Source of the DNA: Flavobacterium rhamnosiphilum
GTDB taxonomy: Bacteria; Bacteroidota; Bacteroidia; Flavobacteriales; Flavobacteriaceae
NCBI RefSeq assembly: GCF_004349195.1
Contig: NZ_SMLG01000005.1
Span: 62,001 to 126,000, forward strand
DNA: 64,000 nt
Direction of reading: 5' to 3'
Numbering within the stretch: the first letter of the stretch is position 1; each line of letters opens with the position of its first letter. This document shows positions 9,964 through 18,312 of the stretch, piece after piece. A program made the position numbers and the translations under genes. The notes below the pieces were generated by a model. It saw only the letters and a program-made list of their open reading frames with translations, was not told the DNA's origin and searched no databases.

Positions 9964-10236
9964 GTTTCCAAAAATGGTGATTCCTTTCGATTTCTGTACC
10001 TTCCTACTTTTGCTCCACATTGTTTTCATCATTATATTTATATCCATTTTAGTTTTATGTATTAAGGCAATTCATGCCGCTTCTCTTTTCATTTATTACA
10101 TTATCCAAATCTTCTTAGACTATATTCCATATTTGCAAATACTCTATTTATAGTGTCTAAACCTATTTTTTACCCATTGTACCTGACTTCTTGAAAACTC
10201 AGTTCACGCAAATTTTTGATTTCATTTTTATAAATT

Positions 10237-10282
10237 CAAAAATATAACAGTTCCTCTAAAATATATACCAGTACCTACCAGT
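10237..10282 (-). promoter_or_regulatory. lacZ promoter with GntR-type operator
   Basis: On the minus strand the -7 element is TATTTTTG (10237-10244), matching the Bacteroidota TAnnTTTG consensus. The site ACCAGTACCTACCAGT (10267-10282, plus-strand reading) begins exactly 22 nt further upstream and covers the -33 region. It is a direct repeat of ACCAGT with a 10-bp period. The same site at the same distance precedes galM. Binding by the GntR protein encoded at 15719 is inferred. Confidence 0.72.
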
Positions 10283-10423
10283 TTTTTTTATGGCATGTGT
10301 AAAAAAATTACTCAATTCAAAAGAATCCCGAAATACTATTTTTTAATTTCAAGCTAAAGCCGATGCTACTAAAAGCTTCATATTATCAGTCAAACCAATG
10401 GCAATTAATGTATTACAAAAATC

Positions 10424-10485
10424 AAAACGGCATAGTTTATATTATTTACCCCTCAAAAGATAAACACTGTAAGCTATGCCGTTTT
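10424..10485 (-). terminator. Large hairpin after the gal operon
   Basis: A 12-bp stem pairs AAAACGGCATAG (10424-10435) with CTATGCCGTTTT (10474-10485). An inner stem TTTAT/ATAAA (10436-10440/10460-10464) is separated by a one-sided bulge. On the minus strand a T-rich stretch follows. It lies about 130 bases beyond the symporter stop and probably ends that operon; a processed RNA is an alternative. Confidence 0.5.
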
Positions 10486-10615
10486 TGTAAACCCAAAAAT
10501 AAATTTGAGATGTGCTGCGGGACATTATAAACCAATCCTCTTTTATCAAAAAAATGACAAAAAACGACACGTAATACTTCTATTAAAAAAAATCCCACCT
10601 GCATAAAATTATTTC

Positions 10616-12289
10616 TTACCAGAAAAAGGTATACAAAGCAGCTAGGACAGCAACTATAATCAAAGATCCTACAGTAAATCCTGGCGAAACTTTAAACATA
10701 GATTTATCAACATCCAAGCCATTTGTTTTAACGCCTCTTTGTGTTTCATAAATACTTATCACATACATTCCAATGACACATATCAAAAACACAAATCCCA
10801 TACGATCCATGAATGGTATTTCATAAACACCTTCTGCATTTGGCACTGAAAAGCCCATGCCATTTAGAAATGACAAATCAACAAAATGAGGCATGAATTT
10901 GAACACTATCGACATTAAGAAACCGCCAATCATAGCAAACATAGCTGCATTAGATGTGGTTTTTTTCCAAAAGAATCCTAAAATAAACATGGCAAAAACA
11001 CCCGGACTTACAAAACCGGTATATTCTTGAATGTATTGAAAACCCCCTTTTTTGTCAATTCCTAAAAATGGCGCTACAATAACGGCAATAATCATAGCCG
11101 CAATAATGGTCATCTTCCCAATGTTTACTAATTTTTGTTCACTTGCTTCAACGTTTAATTTTTTCTTATAAACATCTAAAGTAAAAATAGTAGCGATACT
11201 ATTCGCTTTTCCTGCCAATGAAGCAACAATAGCCGCGGTCAAAGCGGCAAATGAAAGCCCTTTTAATCCTGTAGGCAACAAATTCAACAATACTGGATAA
11301 GCACGATCAGGATTCAAACTTCCATCTTGTAATAATTCTGTCTGAAAACTTCCATTTTGATAAAGAACATAAGCAGCAATACCAGGTAATACTACAATAA
11401 TTGGCATTAATAATTTTAAGAACGCAGCAAATAAAATACCACTTCTGGCCGTTTTTAAATCAGCTCCAAGGGCTCGTTGCGTTATATATTGATTACAACC
11501 CCAGTAATTAAAATTCATAATTAACATCCCTCCTATTAATACGGATAATCCGGGAAGATCCATATAATTCGGATTTGATTTATCAAAAATCATGTGAAAA
11601 TGGCCATCGGCTTTTTCAGTCATTAAATTAAATCCGTTGATTACTCCAGTAGTTCCGAATTTTTCAGAAACCAAATTAAGTGCCAAATAAGTAGTTGCCA
11701 GACCTCCTAAAATCAAGAAAAACACTTGAACAACATCAGTATACCCAATTACTTTCATTCCTCCAAGGGTAATCATTACAGCAAAAAGAGCTAGAAAAAC
11801 CATACAAAGGGTAATATTTAAACCTGAAATACTACTCACGGCAAGTGCACCTAAATAGAGAATCGATGTTAAATTGACCAATACGTAAAGTAACAACCAG
11901 AAAACAGCCATAATCATGGCAACATTACCATTGTAACGCTGGTTTAAGTATTGTGGCATGGTCGAAATTTTATTTTTCAGGTACACCGGCATAAAAAATA
12001 TTGCTACAAAAACCAAGGTTAATGCCGCCATCCATTCATAAGTTGCAATGGCCAATCCTAATTTGAAGCCACTCCCGCTCATTCCTATAAATTGCTCGGC
12101 ACTAATATTACTGGCAATCAAAGAGGCACCAATTGCCCACCATGTTAGCGAGCCTTCAGCAAGAAAATAATCTTTGCTACTGGCTTGCTCTTTCTTTTTT
12201 CGGTTGTAAATCCACAATCCATAACCAACAATGGTTATGAAATAGAGGAAAAAAACAATGTAATCATTGGTTGACAATGTTTTATGCAT
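10616..12289 (-). CDS. Sodium/sugar symporter, SSS family
   Basis: Integral inner-membrane transporter of the solute:sodium symporter family, 557 aa with about 14 predicted membrane helices, the length and pattern of SglT-like sodium/galactose carriers. Family signatures include the first helix region TNDYIVFFLYFITIVGYGLW, the stretch LASNISAEQFIGMSGSGFKLG, and GMKVIGYTDVVQVFFLILGG. It is the last gene of the galM-galK-galT-symporter operon, 25 bases after galT, and that context makes galactose the most likely substrate. It would bring in galactose released in the periplasm by the GH2, GH27 and GH36 enzymes. Family is clear; sugar specificity is inferred from the neighbours only, and glucose or another hexose is not excluded. 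Confidence 0.88.
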   Translation of the reverse strand: MHKTLSTNDYIVFFLYFITIVGYGLWIYNRKKKEQASSKDYFLAEGSLTWWAIGASLIASNISAEQFIGMSGSGFKLGLAIATYEWMAALTLVFVAIFFMPVYLKNKISTMPQYLNQRYNGNVAMIMAVFWLLLYVLVNLTSILYLGALAVSSISGLNITLCMVFLALFAVMITLGGMKVIGYTDVVQVFFLILGGLATTYLALNLVSEKFGTTGVINGFNLMTEKADGHFHMIFDKSNPNYMDLPGLSVLIGGMLIMNFNYWGCNQYITQRALGADLKTARSGILFAAFLKLLMPIIVVLPGIAAYVLYQNGSFQTELLQDGSLNPDRAYPVLLNLLPTGLKGLSFAALTAAIVASLAGKANSIATIFTLDVYKKKLNVEASEQKLVNIGKMTIIAAMIIAVIVAPFLGIDKKGGFQYIQEYTGFVSPGVFAMFILGFFWKKTTSNAAMFAMIGGFLMSIVFKFMPHFVDLSFLNGMGFSVPNAEGVYEIPFMDRMGFVFLICVIGMYVISIYETQRGVKTNGLDVDKSMFKVSPGFTVGSLIIVAVLAALYTFFW

Positions 12290-12314
12290 AATTTCGGTTT
12301 AAAAGTTAATTGAT

Positions 12315-13364
12315 TTATTTGTTTTTATAATGCGTATCTGAAATCGCTTTCAATATCGAAGCACTCTTCTCGGGTGTAATATCCCTTTGTGATTCGCCGA
12401 GCATTTCGTAACCCACCATGAATTTTTTTACCGTGGCAGAACGCAACAAAGGCGGATAAAAATGCATATGAAATTGCCATTCCGGATGCGATACCCCATC
12501 GGTTGGAGTTTGATGAATTCCTGACGAATACGGGAATGATGTCTCGAAAAGATTATCATATTTGGTAGTCAATTGTTTCAAAATCGTTGAGAAAGCGGTT
12601 GTTTCGTCCAAAGTGAAATCGGTAATTTTCCCAAAATGGCGCTTACTGATGATCATCGTCTCGTAAGGCCAAATGGCCCAAAAAGGAACGAGCGCCACAA
12701 AATGATCGTTCTCGATAACAATTCGTTCGTCTAGCTTTAATTCCTCCTGCAAATAATCCTGCAACAGATTGCTTTGGTGTAAATCGTAATAGGTTTTCAG
12801 GTTGTTTTGCGTTTTCTCCACTTCGGTAGGCAAGGACGATTGCGCCCAAATTTGACCGTGCGGATGTGGATTACTACACCCCATGACGCTTCCTTTATTT
12901 TCAAAAATCTGGACATAATTGATATAATCAATCTTGCCCAAATCAATGTATTCTTTTTGCCAGGTTTGAATGATATTTTCAATGCCATCTACCGTCATTT
13001 CGGGCAACGTCAGGTTGTGCTTTGGCGAAAAGCAAACCACTCTTGAAATACCTCTCTCGGGTTGTGCTTTGAAAAAAGTCTCCTTAATACTGTCCTCAAA
13101 AAGAATTTCCTCCTGCTTTAGTGCGGCGAAATCATTTTCGAAAACAAAACTATTTTCATACTCAGGATTCGTCATGCCATTGGCCCGAATATTTCCCGGA
13201 CACAAATAACAGGTGGGGTCATATTCAGGCAATGCGTCAGAAGCTACCGTTTCGTTTTGGCCTTGCCAAGGTCGTTTGGCACGATGCGGAGAAACCAAAA
13301 CCCATTCGTTAATTAATGGATTGTAGCGTCTGTGCGGATCTTCGTTGATATCGAAATTTTTCAT
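12315..13364 (-). CDS. galT: Galactose-1-phosphate uridylyltransferase
   Basis: GalT, 349 aa, transfers UMP from UDP-glucose to galactose-1-phosphate in the cytoplasm, giving UDP-galactose and glucose-1-phosphate (Leloir pathway). The active-site motif is clear in CSNPHPHGQIWA, where the second His of HPH is the uridylylated nucleophile. The zinc-site cysteines are in CYLCPGN, and the N-terminus RRYNPLINEWVLVSPHRAKR is typical of class I GalT. The gene starts 6 bases after galK and is followed by the symporter, so it is co-transcribed. No galE is present in the window, so UDP-galactose 4-epimerase must come from elsewhere on the chromosome. Confidence 0.97.
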   Translation of the reverse strand: MKNFDINEDPHRRYNPLINEWVLVSPHRAKRPWQGQNETVASDALPEYDPTCYLCPGNIRANGMTNPEYENSFVFENDFAALKQEEILFEDSIKETFFKAQPERGISRVVCFSPKHNLTLPEMTVDGIENIIQTWQKEYIDLGKIDYINYVQIFENKGSVMGCSNPHPHGQIWAQSSLPTEVEKTQNNLKTYYDLHQSNLLQDYLQEELKLDERIVIENDHFVALVPFWAIWPYETMIISKRHFGKITDFTLDETTAFSTILKQLTTKYDNLFETSFPYSSGIHQTPTDGVSHPEWQFHMHFYPPLLRSATVKKFMVGYEMLGESQRDITPEKSASILKAISDTHYKNK

Positions 13365-13370
13365 TTTTAA

Positions 13371-14537
13371 TTATAGGATATAAAGTGATGTCCCGTTTCC
13401 GATTTTGACATCATAATTTTTTAATTCTATTCCAAATGCATGATGGTACAGTTTCGAGAGTCTATTTTTGATATCCTCTTCATGTCCCTTTTTTACCAAA
13501 TTAATGGTGCAACCGCCAAAACCGCCTCCCATTAGTCGGGATCCAATCACGGCCTCTTCATTCTTAACAGCGTCAACCAGAAAATCCAATTCATCACAAC
13601 TCACTTCATATTCTTTGGATAATCCTTGATGCGTTTCGAACATAAGCTGCCCTAAAACTTCAATTTTTCCGTTATCCAGCGCTTCACAGGCTTTGGCAAC
13701 ACGACCAATTTCTTGTACCACAAAATGGCTTCTTTTGAAGACCTCTTCACTCATCTGGTCTTTCAGACTCAAAACCTGACTTTCGTTACAGTCCCTAAAA
13801 CTGCCAACCTCCGGGAAATTGCTTTTGATAATCGCAAGCCCTTCTTCGCACTCTTCCCTTCTTTTGTTGTAAGCCGAAGTAAACAAAGAATGCTTCACAT
13901 TGCTGTCAAATAAGATCAGGGAATAATCCTTGAAATCCGCATCGTGGTATTCGAATTCCAACGTTCGGCAATCGATTTTTATCACTTTGTTTTCTTGTCC
14001 CAAAACACTCGAAAACTGATCCATTATACCACAATTGATTCCCACCCAATGCTCCGATTTTTGTCCCATCAAGGCGATATCAATTGGTTTTATGTTCAAA
14101 TTAAAAAGTTCATTTATCCCATATAAAAAACCACATTCTAAAGCTGCCGATGAGGACAATCCAGAACCAACGGGAATATTGCTGCTAAAAACGCAATTAA
14201 AACCTTCAAAAACAAACCCATTAATTTTCAACTGGTTGATAACACCACGGAGATAATTTGTCCAAACCTTTTCATTCAACTCAACAACAGCTGCAAGATC
14301 TATTTCAAACTCATCATCAAGATCTACCGCGATTATTCTGGATTGGTTAGAGTTGTTTTTTTCGAAAGCAAAACAGATAATTTTGTCGATAGCCGCGGGC
14401 AAAACATAACCGTCATTATAATCGATATGTTCTCCAATAATATTGATTCTCCCTGGAGAAAGAACTACTTTTTCTGGAGCCAAACCAAATTTTTCTTGAA
14501 AATGACTTATCGTTTTTTGTATTAAAATATCATTCAT
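13371..14537 (-). CDS. galK: Galactokinase
   Basis: GHMP-family galactokinase phosphorylating alpha-D-galactose to galactose-1-phosphate with ATP. The galactokinase signature GRINIIGEHIDYNDGY lies near the N-terminus, the ATP-binding glycine/serine loop is PVGSGLSSSAALE, and the third GHMP motif is GSRLMGGGFGGC near the C-terminus. I use the ATG at 14537 (MNDILIQKTISHFQ), about 388 aa, which matches the family N-terminus; an upstream in-frame start would add 14 residues and overlap galM. It lies 28 bases after galM and 6 before galT in the same operon. Expression should follow the galM promoter and its operator. Confidence 0.96.
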   Translation of the reverse strand: MNDILIQKTISHFQEKFGLAPEKVVLSPGRINIIGEHIDYNDGYVLPAAIDKIICFAFEKNNSNQSRIIAVDLDDEFEIDLAAVVELNEKVWTNYLRGVINQLKINGFVFEGFNCVFSSNIPVGSGLSSSAALECGFLYGINELFNLNIKPIDIALMGQKSEHWVGINCGIMDQFSSVLGQENKVIKIDCRTLEFEYHDADFKDYSLILFDSNVKHSLFTSAYNKRREECEEGLAIIKSNFPEVGSFRDCNESQVLSLKDQMSEEVFKRSHFVVQEIGRVAKACEALDNGKIEVLGQLMFETHQGLSKEYEVSCDELDFLVDAVKNEEAVIGSRLMGGGFGGCTINLVKKGHEEDIKNRLSKLYHHAFGIELKNYDVKIGNGTSLYIL

Positions 14538-14565
14538 TATGTAGTAATTGTAAGAGCATTCTTTT

Positions 14566-15615
14566 TTAAAAAATTTCAAATTTATATCTGGTCTTATGAC
14601 AATACATTTCTCCTGTTTTTAGGACTGCATCCGGGAAATGCGCTTGATTGGGAGCGTCCGGGAAATTTTGTGCTTCAAAACAGATGCCGCTCGATGAATG
14701 GTACAACACTTTTTCTTTCCCGAGTATAGTTCCGCAATTCCCTCCAACATAAATATGAACCGCAGGCTGATCTGTATAAACGGACATTTTCAGATTATTC
14801 TTTTTATTGAAAAGAGCCGCCGAAAGTTCGTTTTTGTATTCTAAAACAAATGTATTATCAATTTTTAGAGGACATTTTTTAGGCAAACTAAAATCAAAAG
14901 GATGATTCTTTAAATCTACGAAATTCCCTGTTGGAATATTCTCGGTTGTTGTTTCCAATATTTTTTTAGAATTGATAGTCAATTCCTGATCTGAAATATT
15001 GGATTTATGTCCATCGAGATTAAAATAACTGTGATGCGTCAAATTCACAATAGTATCCTCAGTCGTTGTTGCGCTGTATTCAATAATCAACTCGTTCCCT
15101 TCAGACAAGGTATAAATTAACTCCACAGACAGATTTCCTGGGTAATTTTCTTCCTCATTTGGGCTAAGATAGGTCAAGGTTATGGATGGATTTTCTCCAT
15201 AATTTACGTTTTTCACCTTCCAAACTACCTGGCTAAAGCCAATAGTACCTCCGTGAAGCGAATGCTTATTGTTGTTTTTATTGAGATGGAATATTTTATC
15301 ATTTAAGCTAAAAGTCCCATCGCCAATTCTTCCTGCAAATCTTCCGACAGTTGCTCCCAGATAAGGTGCACTTTCTAAATCGAATGATTTTAAGTAGGCT
15401 CCCAAATTGTCAAAGCCCAAAACGACATCTGCGACTTCGCCATTTTTCAGCGGAATTTTCAACGAACTAACCGTAGCGCCATAATTGATAACTTCTAATT
15501 TGATTCCGTTTTTATTGGAAATTTGGTAAGCGAAAATTGCTTCGCCATCCGGCATTAAACCAAATAATTTTGTTTCGGAATTGGTAATAAAATGGGATTC
15601 TTGTTTTATTTTCAT
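14566..15615 (-). CDS. galM: Aldose 1-epimerase (galactose mutarotase)
   Basis: GalM interconverts beta- and alpha-galactose so that galactokinase receives the alpha anomer. At about 349 aa it shows the mutarotase fold and motifs: GATVGRFAGRIGDG, HSLHGG and the later TLTHHSYFNL-like segment LTHHSYFNLDGH. The longest frame starts at 15729, but the promoter and operator lie inside that extension, so the ATG at 15615 (MKIKQESHF) is the real start. No signal peptide is present, so the protein is cytoplasmic. It is the first gene of the galM-galK-galT-symporter operon and diverges from the GntR regulator gene across about 100 bases. Confidence 0.95.
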   Translation of the reverse strand: MKIKQESHFITNSETKLFGLMPDGEAIFAYQISNKNGIKLEVINYGATVSSLKIPLKNGEVADVVLGFDNLGAYLKSFDLESAPYLGATVGRFAGRIGDGTFSLNDKIFHLNKNNNKHSLHGGTIGFSQVVWKVKNVNYGENPSITLTYLSPNEEENYPGNLSVELIYTLSEGNELIIEYSATTTEDTIVNLTHHSYFNLDGHKSNISDQELTINSKKILETTTENIPTGNFVDLKNHPFDFSLPKKCPLKIDNTFVLEYKNELSAALFNKKNNLKMSVYTDQPAVHIYVGGNCGTILGKEKVLYHSSSGICFEAQNFPDAPNQAHFPDAVLKTGEMYCHKTRYKFEIF

Positions 15616-15639
15616 TGTTTTATTAAGAAAAATGAAATT

Positions 15640-15685
15640 CAAAATTATACTAAATTTCAAAAAAAATATACCAGTACCTACCAGT
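15640..15685 (-). promoter_or_regulatory. galM promoter with GntR-type operator
   Basis: The minus-strand -7 element is TAATTTTG (15640-15647), 24 bases before the galM ATG. The site ACCAGTACCTACCAGT (15670-15685) lies 22 nt upstream of it, the same spacing as at lacZ. It also lies about 33 bases before the ATG of the divergent regulator gene, so autoregulation is likely. The two sites are identical over about 25 bases including the T-tract that follows. Confidence 0.75.
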
Positions 15686-15718
15686 TTTTTGTAACTTGCA
15701 CAAAAATCATTTCTTATT

Positions 15719-16717
15719 ATGAAAATCATTTCTATTCAAAATAATCTTGGCATACCCAAATACAGGCAAATTGTTTTATCAATCGAGAAGGCTATTGAAA
15801 ATGAAAAACTGATAAAAGGCGAGCGACTTCCCTCGATAAACAAACTCTGTTTGGAATTTTCATTATCCCGAGACACCGTTTTACAAGCGTATGAGGAGTT
15901 GAAAAAAAGAGGCATCATCTATGCCATTCTTGGCAAGGGCTATTACGTAAAGAGCATAGAGGTAACCATAAAACAAAAAATATTCCTGTTGTTTGATGAA
16001 TTGAACAGTTTCAAAGAAGATATTTACAATTCGTTTTTAAAGAACACCGGAAAGGATGTTCAGGTAGACATATATTTTCACCACTTTAACATCGAAATGT
16101 TTAGAAAATTAATTACTGAAAGCAACGGTAACTATACCAAATACATCATAATGCCAACCAATTTAGCAGATGCCGCTTCAATCATTAAAACCCTACCGGT
16201 AAACGAGGTGTTTATATTGGATCAAACCAATCCCGAATTGGAATCCTTCCCTGCGGTCTATCAAAACCACAAGAAAGACATTTATGACGCTTTAATAAAA
16301 GGCAAATCCCATTTAAATAAATATGAGAAACTGATCTTGATTTTTCCTGGATTTCGCGAACCGTTAGGAATGAAGGAAGGCTTTATCAATTTCTGTCACG
16401 ATTTCTCTTTCGAATATCAGGTAATTACGGAATTTGGCGATAGAGAAATCACGATTGGCGAAGTGTACATTATTCCGAACGACAGGGATTTGGTGGCCGT
16501 CATAGAAAAATCAAAACTTCAAAATTTGAAATTGGGGAACGATTACGGAATTATCTCCTACAACGAAACCCCATTGAAAAAAGTGGTAGAAAACGGAATA
16601 ACAACCATTTCTACAAATTTTGTGGCCATGGGGAAGATTTTATCCCAAATGATTTTGAAAGGAAAAAAAGAACAAATAGAAAATAAGAGCGCTTTACTCA
16701 TTAGAAATTCTTTGTAA
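15719..16717 (+). CDS. GntR-family regulator with LacI-like sensor domain
   Basis: Transcription factor of 332 aa. Residues about 10-75 form a GntR winged helix-turn-helix (KLCLEFSLSRDTVLQAYEEL, then GIIYAILGKGYYV). The rest resembles a periplasmic-binding-protein (LacI-type) effector domain with segments such as YIIMPTNL and NDRDLVAVIE. This is the architecture of Bacillus AraR, a sugar-responsive repressor. It diverges from galM, with a shared operator between them, and the same site stands before lacZ. The likely role is repression of both operons until galactose or a galactoside binds. The effector cannot be read from the sequence. The gene is monocistronic and followed by a hairpin repeat. 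Confidence 0.88.
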   Translation: MKIISIQNNLGIPKYRQIVLSIEKAIENEKLIKGERLPSINKLCLEFSLSRDTVLQAYEELKKRGIIYAILGKGYYVKSIEVTIKQKIFLLFDELNSFKEDIYNSFLKNTGKDVQVDIYFHHFNIEMFRKLITESNGNYTKYIIMPTNLADAASIIKTLPVNEVFILDQTNPELESFPAVYQNHKKDIYDALIKGKSHLNKYEKLILIFPGFREPLGMKEGFINFCHDFSFEYQVITEFGDREITIGEVYIIPNDRDLVAVIEKSKLQNLKLGNDYGIISYNETPLKKVVENGITTISTNFVAMGKILSQMILKGKKEQIENKSALLIRNSL

Positions 16718-17026
16718 TATATTAAAATGAATAACCTTAAGTACTAATTAATTATTTCAGCCAGGAAACAAGTGAAGCGAACTGACGAAGTAATTTTAAA
16801 AAGGCACAAAAAATCCATATTGTATGTCATTTCGACGAAGGAGAAATCACATAATCTGAATAACTTGATGTGATTTCTCCTTCGTCGAAATGACAAAATC
16901 ACATTCTATGAACTAATTTGTTTTAAAAGTGTTTGTCCTGATAGCGATCTAATTTACAACATGGATTTAAATAAATTATAGTACGTTTGTAATGGAATAC
17001 CACCAAACTTTTTAAAAAGCCTAAAG
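16718..17026. other. Intergenic region between GntR and ROK genes
   Basis: It contains the second copy of the hairpin repeat (16823-16930), a short CGAACTGACG match (16779-16788) to the ends of the repeats at 42145 and 43631, and a TACGTTTG (16982-16989) that may be the -7 element of the ROK gene, 38 bases before its ATG. No coding sequence is supported. Confidence 0.55.
16823..16930 (-). repeat. Dispersed hairpin repeat, copy B
   Basis: Long imperfect hairpin: GTCATTTCGACGAAGGAG (from 16824) pairs with CTCCTTCGTCGAAATGAC (to about 16893), with inner arms around ATCACAT and ATGTGAT. Its reverse complement aligns with 18-122 over about 105 bases. It stands about 105 bases beyond the stop of the GntR regulator, in opposite orientation to copy A, so the two copies bracket the galactose block. 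Confidence 0.8.
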
Positions 17027-18256
17027 ATGAGTTTAAAAGATTTACTAGATAATAACACAGATGATAGCCTTTCTGGGCAAAAGTGGCGTATTCTAAGACA
17101 GTCAATCGTAAAACGTTTGTTATCCGCCGGAAATGCGACAATAGCAGAATTAAGTTCTGAATTACAATCGAGTGTTCCAACGATTACCAAAGCCATCAAT
17201 GAATTACTATTGGAAGGTTATGTGGTCGATATGGGAAAGATTACCAATAGTGGCGGAAGACGTCCCTCACTGTACAGCATTAACCCAACCTGCGCTTTCT
17301 TTTTAGGCGTTGAAGTAAGCAGAACCAGCATATCCATTGGTCTACAAAATATTAAAAATGAATTCATCAGCATAGACTTAAGAACATCCTTTGCTTTAAA
17401 AAACTCCCAGGAATCCCTTTTAGAATTTTGTGATTTGATAAACTCTTTTATTGAAGACAGCTCGGTCGAAAAAGAAATGATTGTGGGCGTTTGCATCAAC
17501 TTTTCAGGTCGTATTAATTCAATGGAAGGCTTCAGTTATAATTACTTCTTTAGTGAAAACAGACCTTTAACAGAAATTATTTCAGAACAATTGAACTTAC
17601 CGGTTCATTTAGAAAATGATACCAGAGCCATGGCTTTTGGTGAATATTGTGAAGGAGTGGTTGATGATGAGCAAAATATCATCTTTTTAAATTACAGCTG
17701 GGGGGTCGCTATAGGAATTATTTCCGATGGCAAACTTTATTATGGAAAATCCGGTTATTCCGGAGAATTTGGACACAGTACTATTTTTGACAACGAAATT
17801 ATGTGTCAATGCGGCAAACTGGGATGCCTGGAAACCGAAATTTCTGGCTGGTCACTCGTAAACCAGTTCAAGGCTGCTTTGAAAGAAGGAAAACAGTCAA
17901 AAATTACCCTCAATGACAATTCTGATTTACAACATCTTGATATTATTGCAGGAGCCATAAATCTGGAAGATAGTTTATGCGTGGAGTTAGTTACAAAACA
18001 AAGTGAGAAAATGGGACGTTATTTATCTATTTTACTCAATATATTTAATCCAGATTTATTAGTGATTGGCGGTGATTTTTCACAATTGGGCGATTATGCT
18101 CTTTTACCAATCCAGTCTGCTTTAAAAAAACATTCTTTAGGTTTGGTGAATAGAGACATGAAACTCAAAAAATCCACTTTAGGACTTCGTGCAGGAGTTA
18201 TAGGCGCTTGTTGCGTTATAAAAGAGAAAATGCTATCCCCTTTGGTTAATAATTAA
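17027..18256 (+). CDS. ROK-family transcriptional regulator (NagC/Mlc type)
   Basis: DNA-binding ROK protein, 409 aa. Residues about 15-75 form a winged helix (NATIAELSSELQSSVPTITK, then GRRPSLYSINP). The ROK sugar-binding domain follows, with the conserved HLENDTRAMAFGEY and the zinc loop in CQCGKLGCLE. The glycine-rich phosphate loop of ROK kinases is replaced by LGVEVSRTSISIG, so this looks like a regulator and not a sugar kinase. Its position directly before SusC and the sialic acid genes makes it the likely controller of that locus, responding to an amino sugar such as ManNAc, GlcNAc or a phosphate of these. A palindromic candidate operator begins 10 bases after its stop. Confidence 0.9.
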   Translation: MSLKDLLDNNTDDSLSGQKWRILRQSIVKRLLSAGNATIAELSSELQSSVPTITKAINELLLEGYVVDMGKITNSGGRRPSLYSINPTCAFFLGVEVSRTSISIGLQNIKNEFISIDLRTSFALKNSQESLLEFCDLINSFIEDSSVEKEMIVGVCINFSGRINSMEGFSYNYFFSENRPLTEIISEQLNLPVHLENDTRAMAFGEYCEGVVDDEQNIIFLNYSWGVAIGIISDGKLYYGKSGYSGEFGHSTIFDNEIMCQCGKLGCLETEISGWSLVNQFKAALKEGKQSKITLNDNSDLQHLDIIAGAINLEDSLCVELVTKQSEKMGRYLSILLNIFNPDLLVIGGDFSQLGDYALLPIQSALKKHSLGLVNRDMKLKKSTLGLRAGVIGACCVIKEKMLSPLVNN

Positions 18257-18266
18257 AATTAATGTT

Positions 18267-18312
18267 AAATTTTAATTATTAAAATTTTTTAATAAATACT
18301 TCAACTTATTAA
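18267..18312. promoter_or_regulatory. AT-rich palindromes, candidate ROK operator
   Basis: A perfect 21-base palindrome, AAATTTTAAT-T-ATTAAAATTT, spans 18267-18287. A second inverted pair, TTAATAA (18289-18295) and TTATTAA (18306-18312), follows at once. They lie ahead of a -7-like TATATTTA near 18320 in the ROK-SusC gap. ROK repressors bind AT-rich palindromes, so an operator is plausible; the one-base loop and pure A/T stem argue against a terminator. Confidence 0.4.

Larger units (their letters stand above)
9964..10615. other. Intergenic region between symporter and lacZ
   Basis: This 650-base stretch holds the lacZ promoter and operator (10237-10282) and a bulged hairpin (10424-10485). 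The part between them (10290-10423) contains a minus-strand open stretch ending TLIAIGLTDNMKLLVASALA that has no start codon and that I cannot assign. Nothing else recognisable was seen between 10486 and 10615. Confidence 0.5.

Noticed and set aside
10290..10423. Minus-strand open stretch ending LLVASALA as a gene
   Set aside because: No start codon, no match to a family I know, and it overlaps the hairpin; may be chance or old debris.
15616..15729. Longer galM frame starting at 15729 and overlapping the GntR gene
   Set aside because: The galM promoter and operator lie inside this extension, and the mutarotase family N-terminus fits the ATG at 15615.
17027..18256. ROK protein as the missing GlcNAc kinase
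   Set aside because: It has an N-terminal winged helix and lacks the glycine-rich phosphate loop of ROK kinases (VEVSRTSI in its place).
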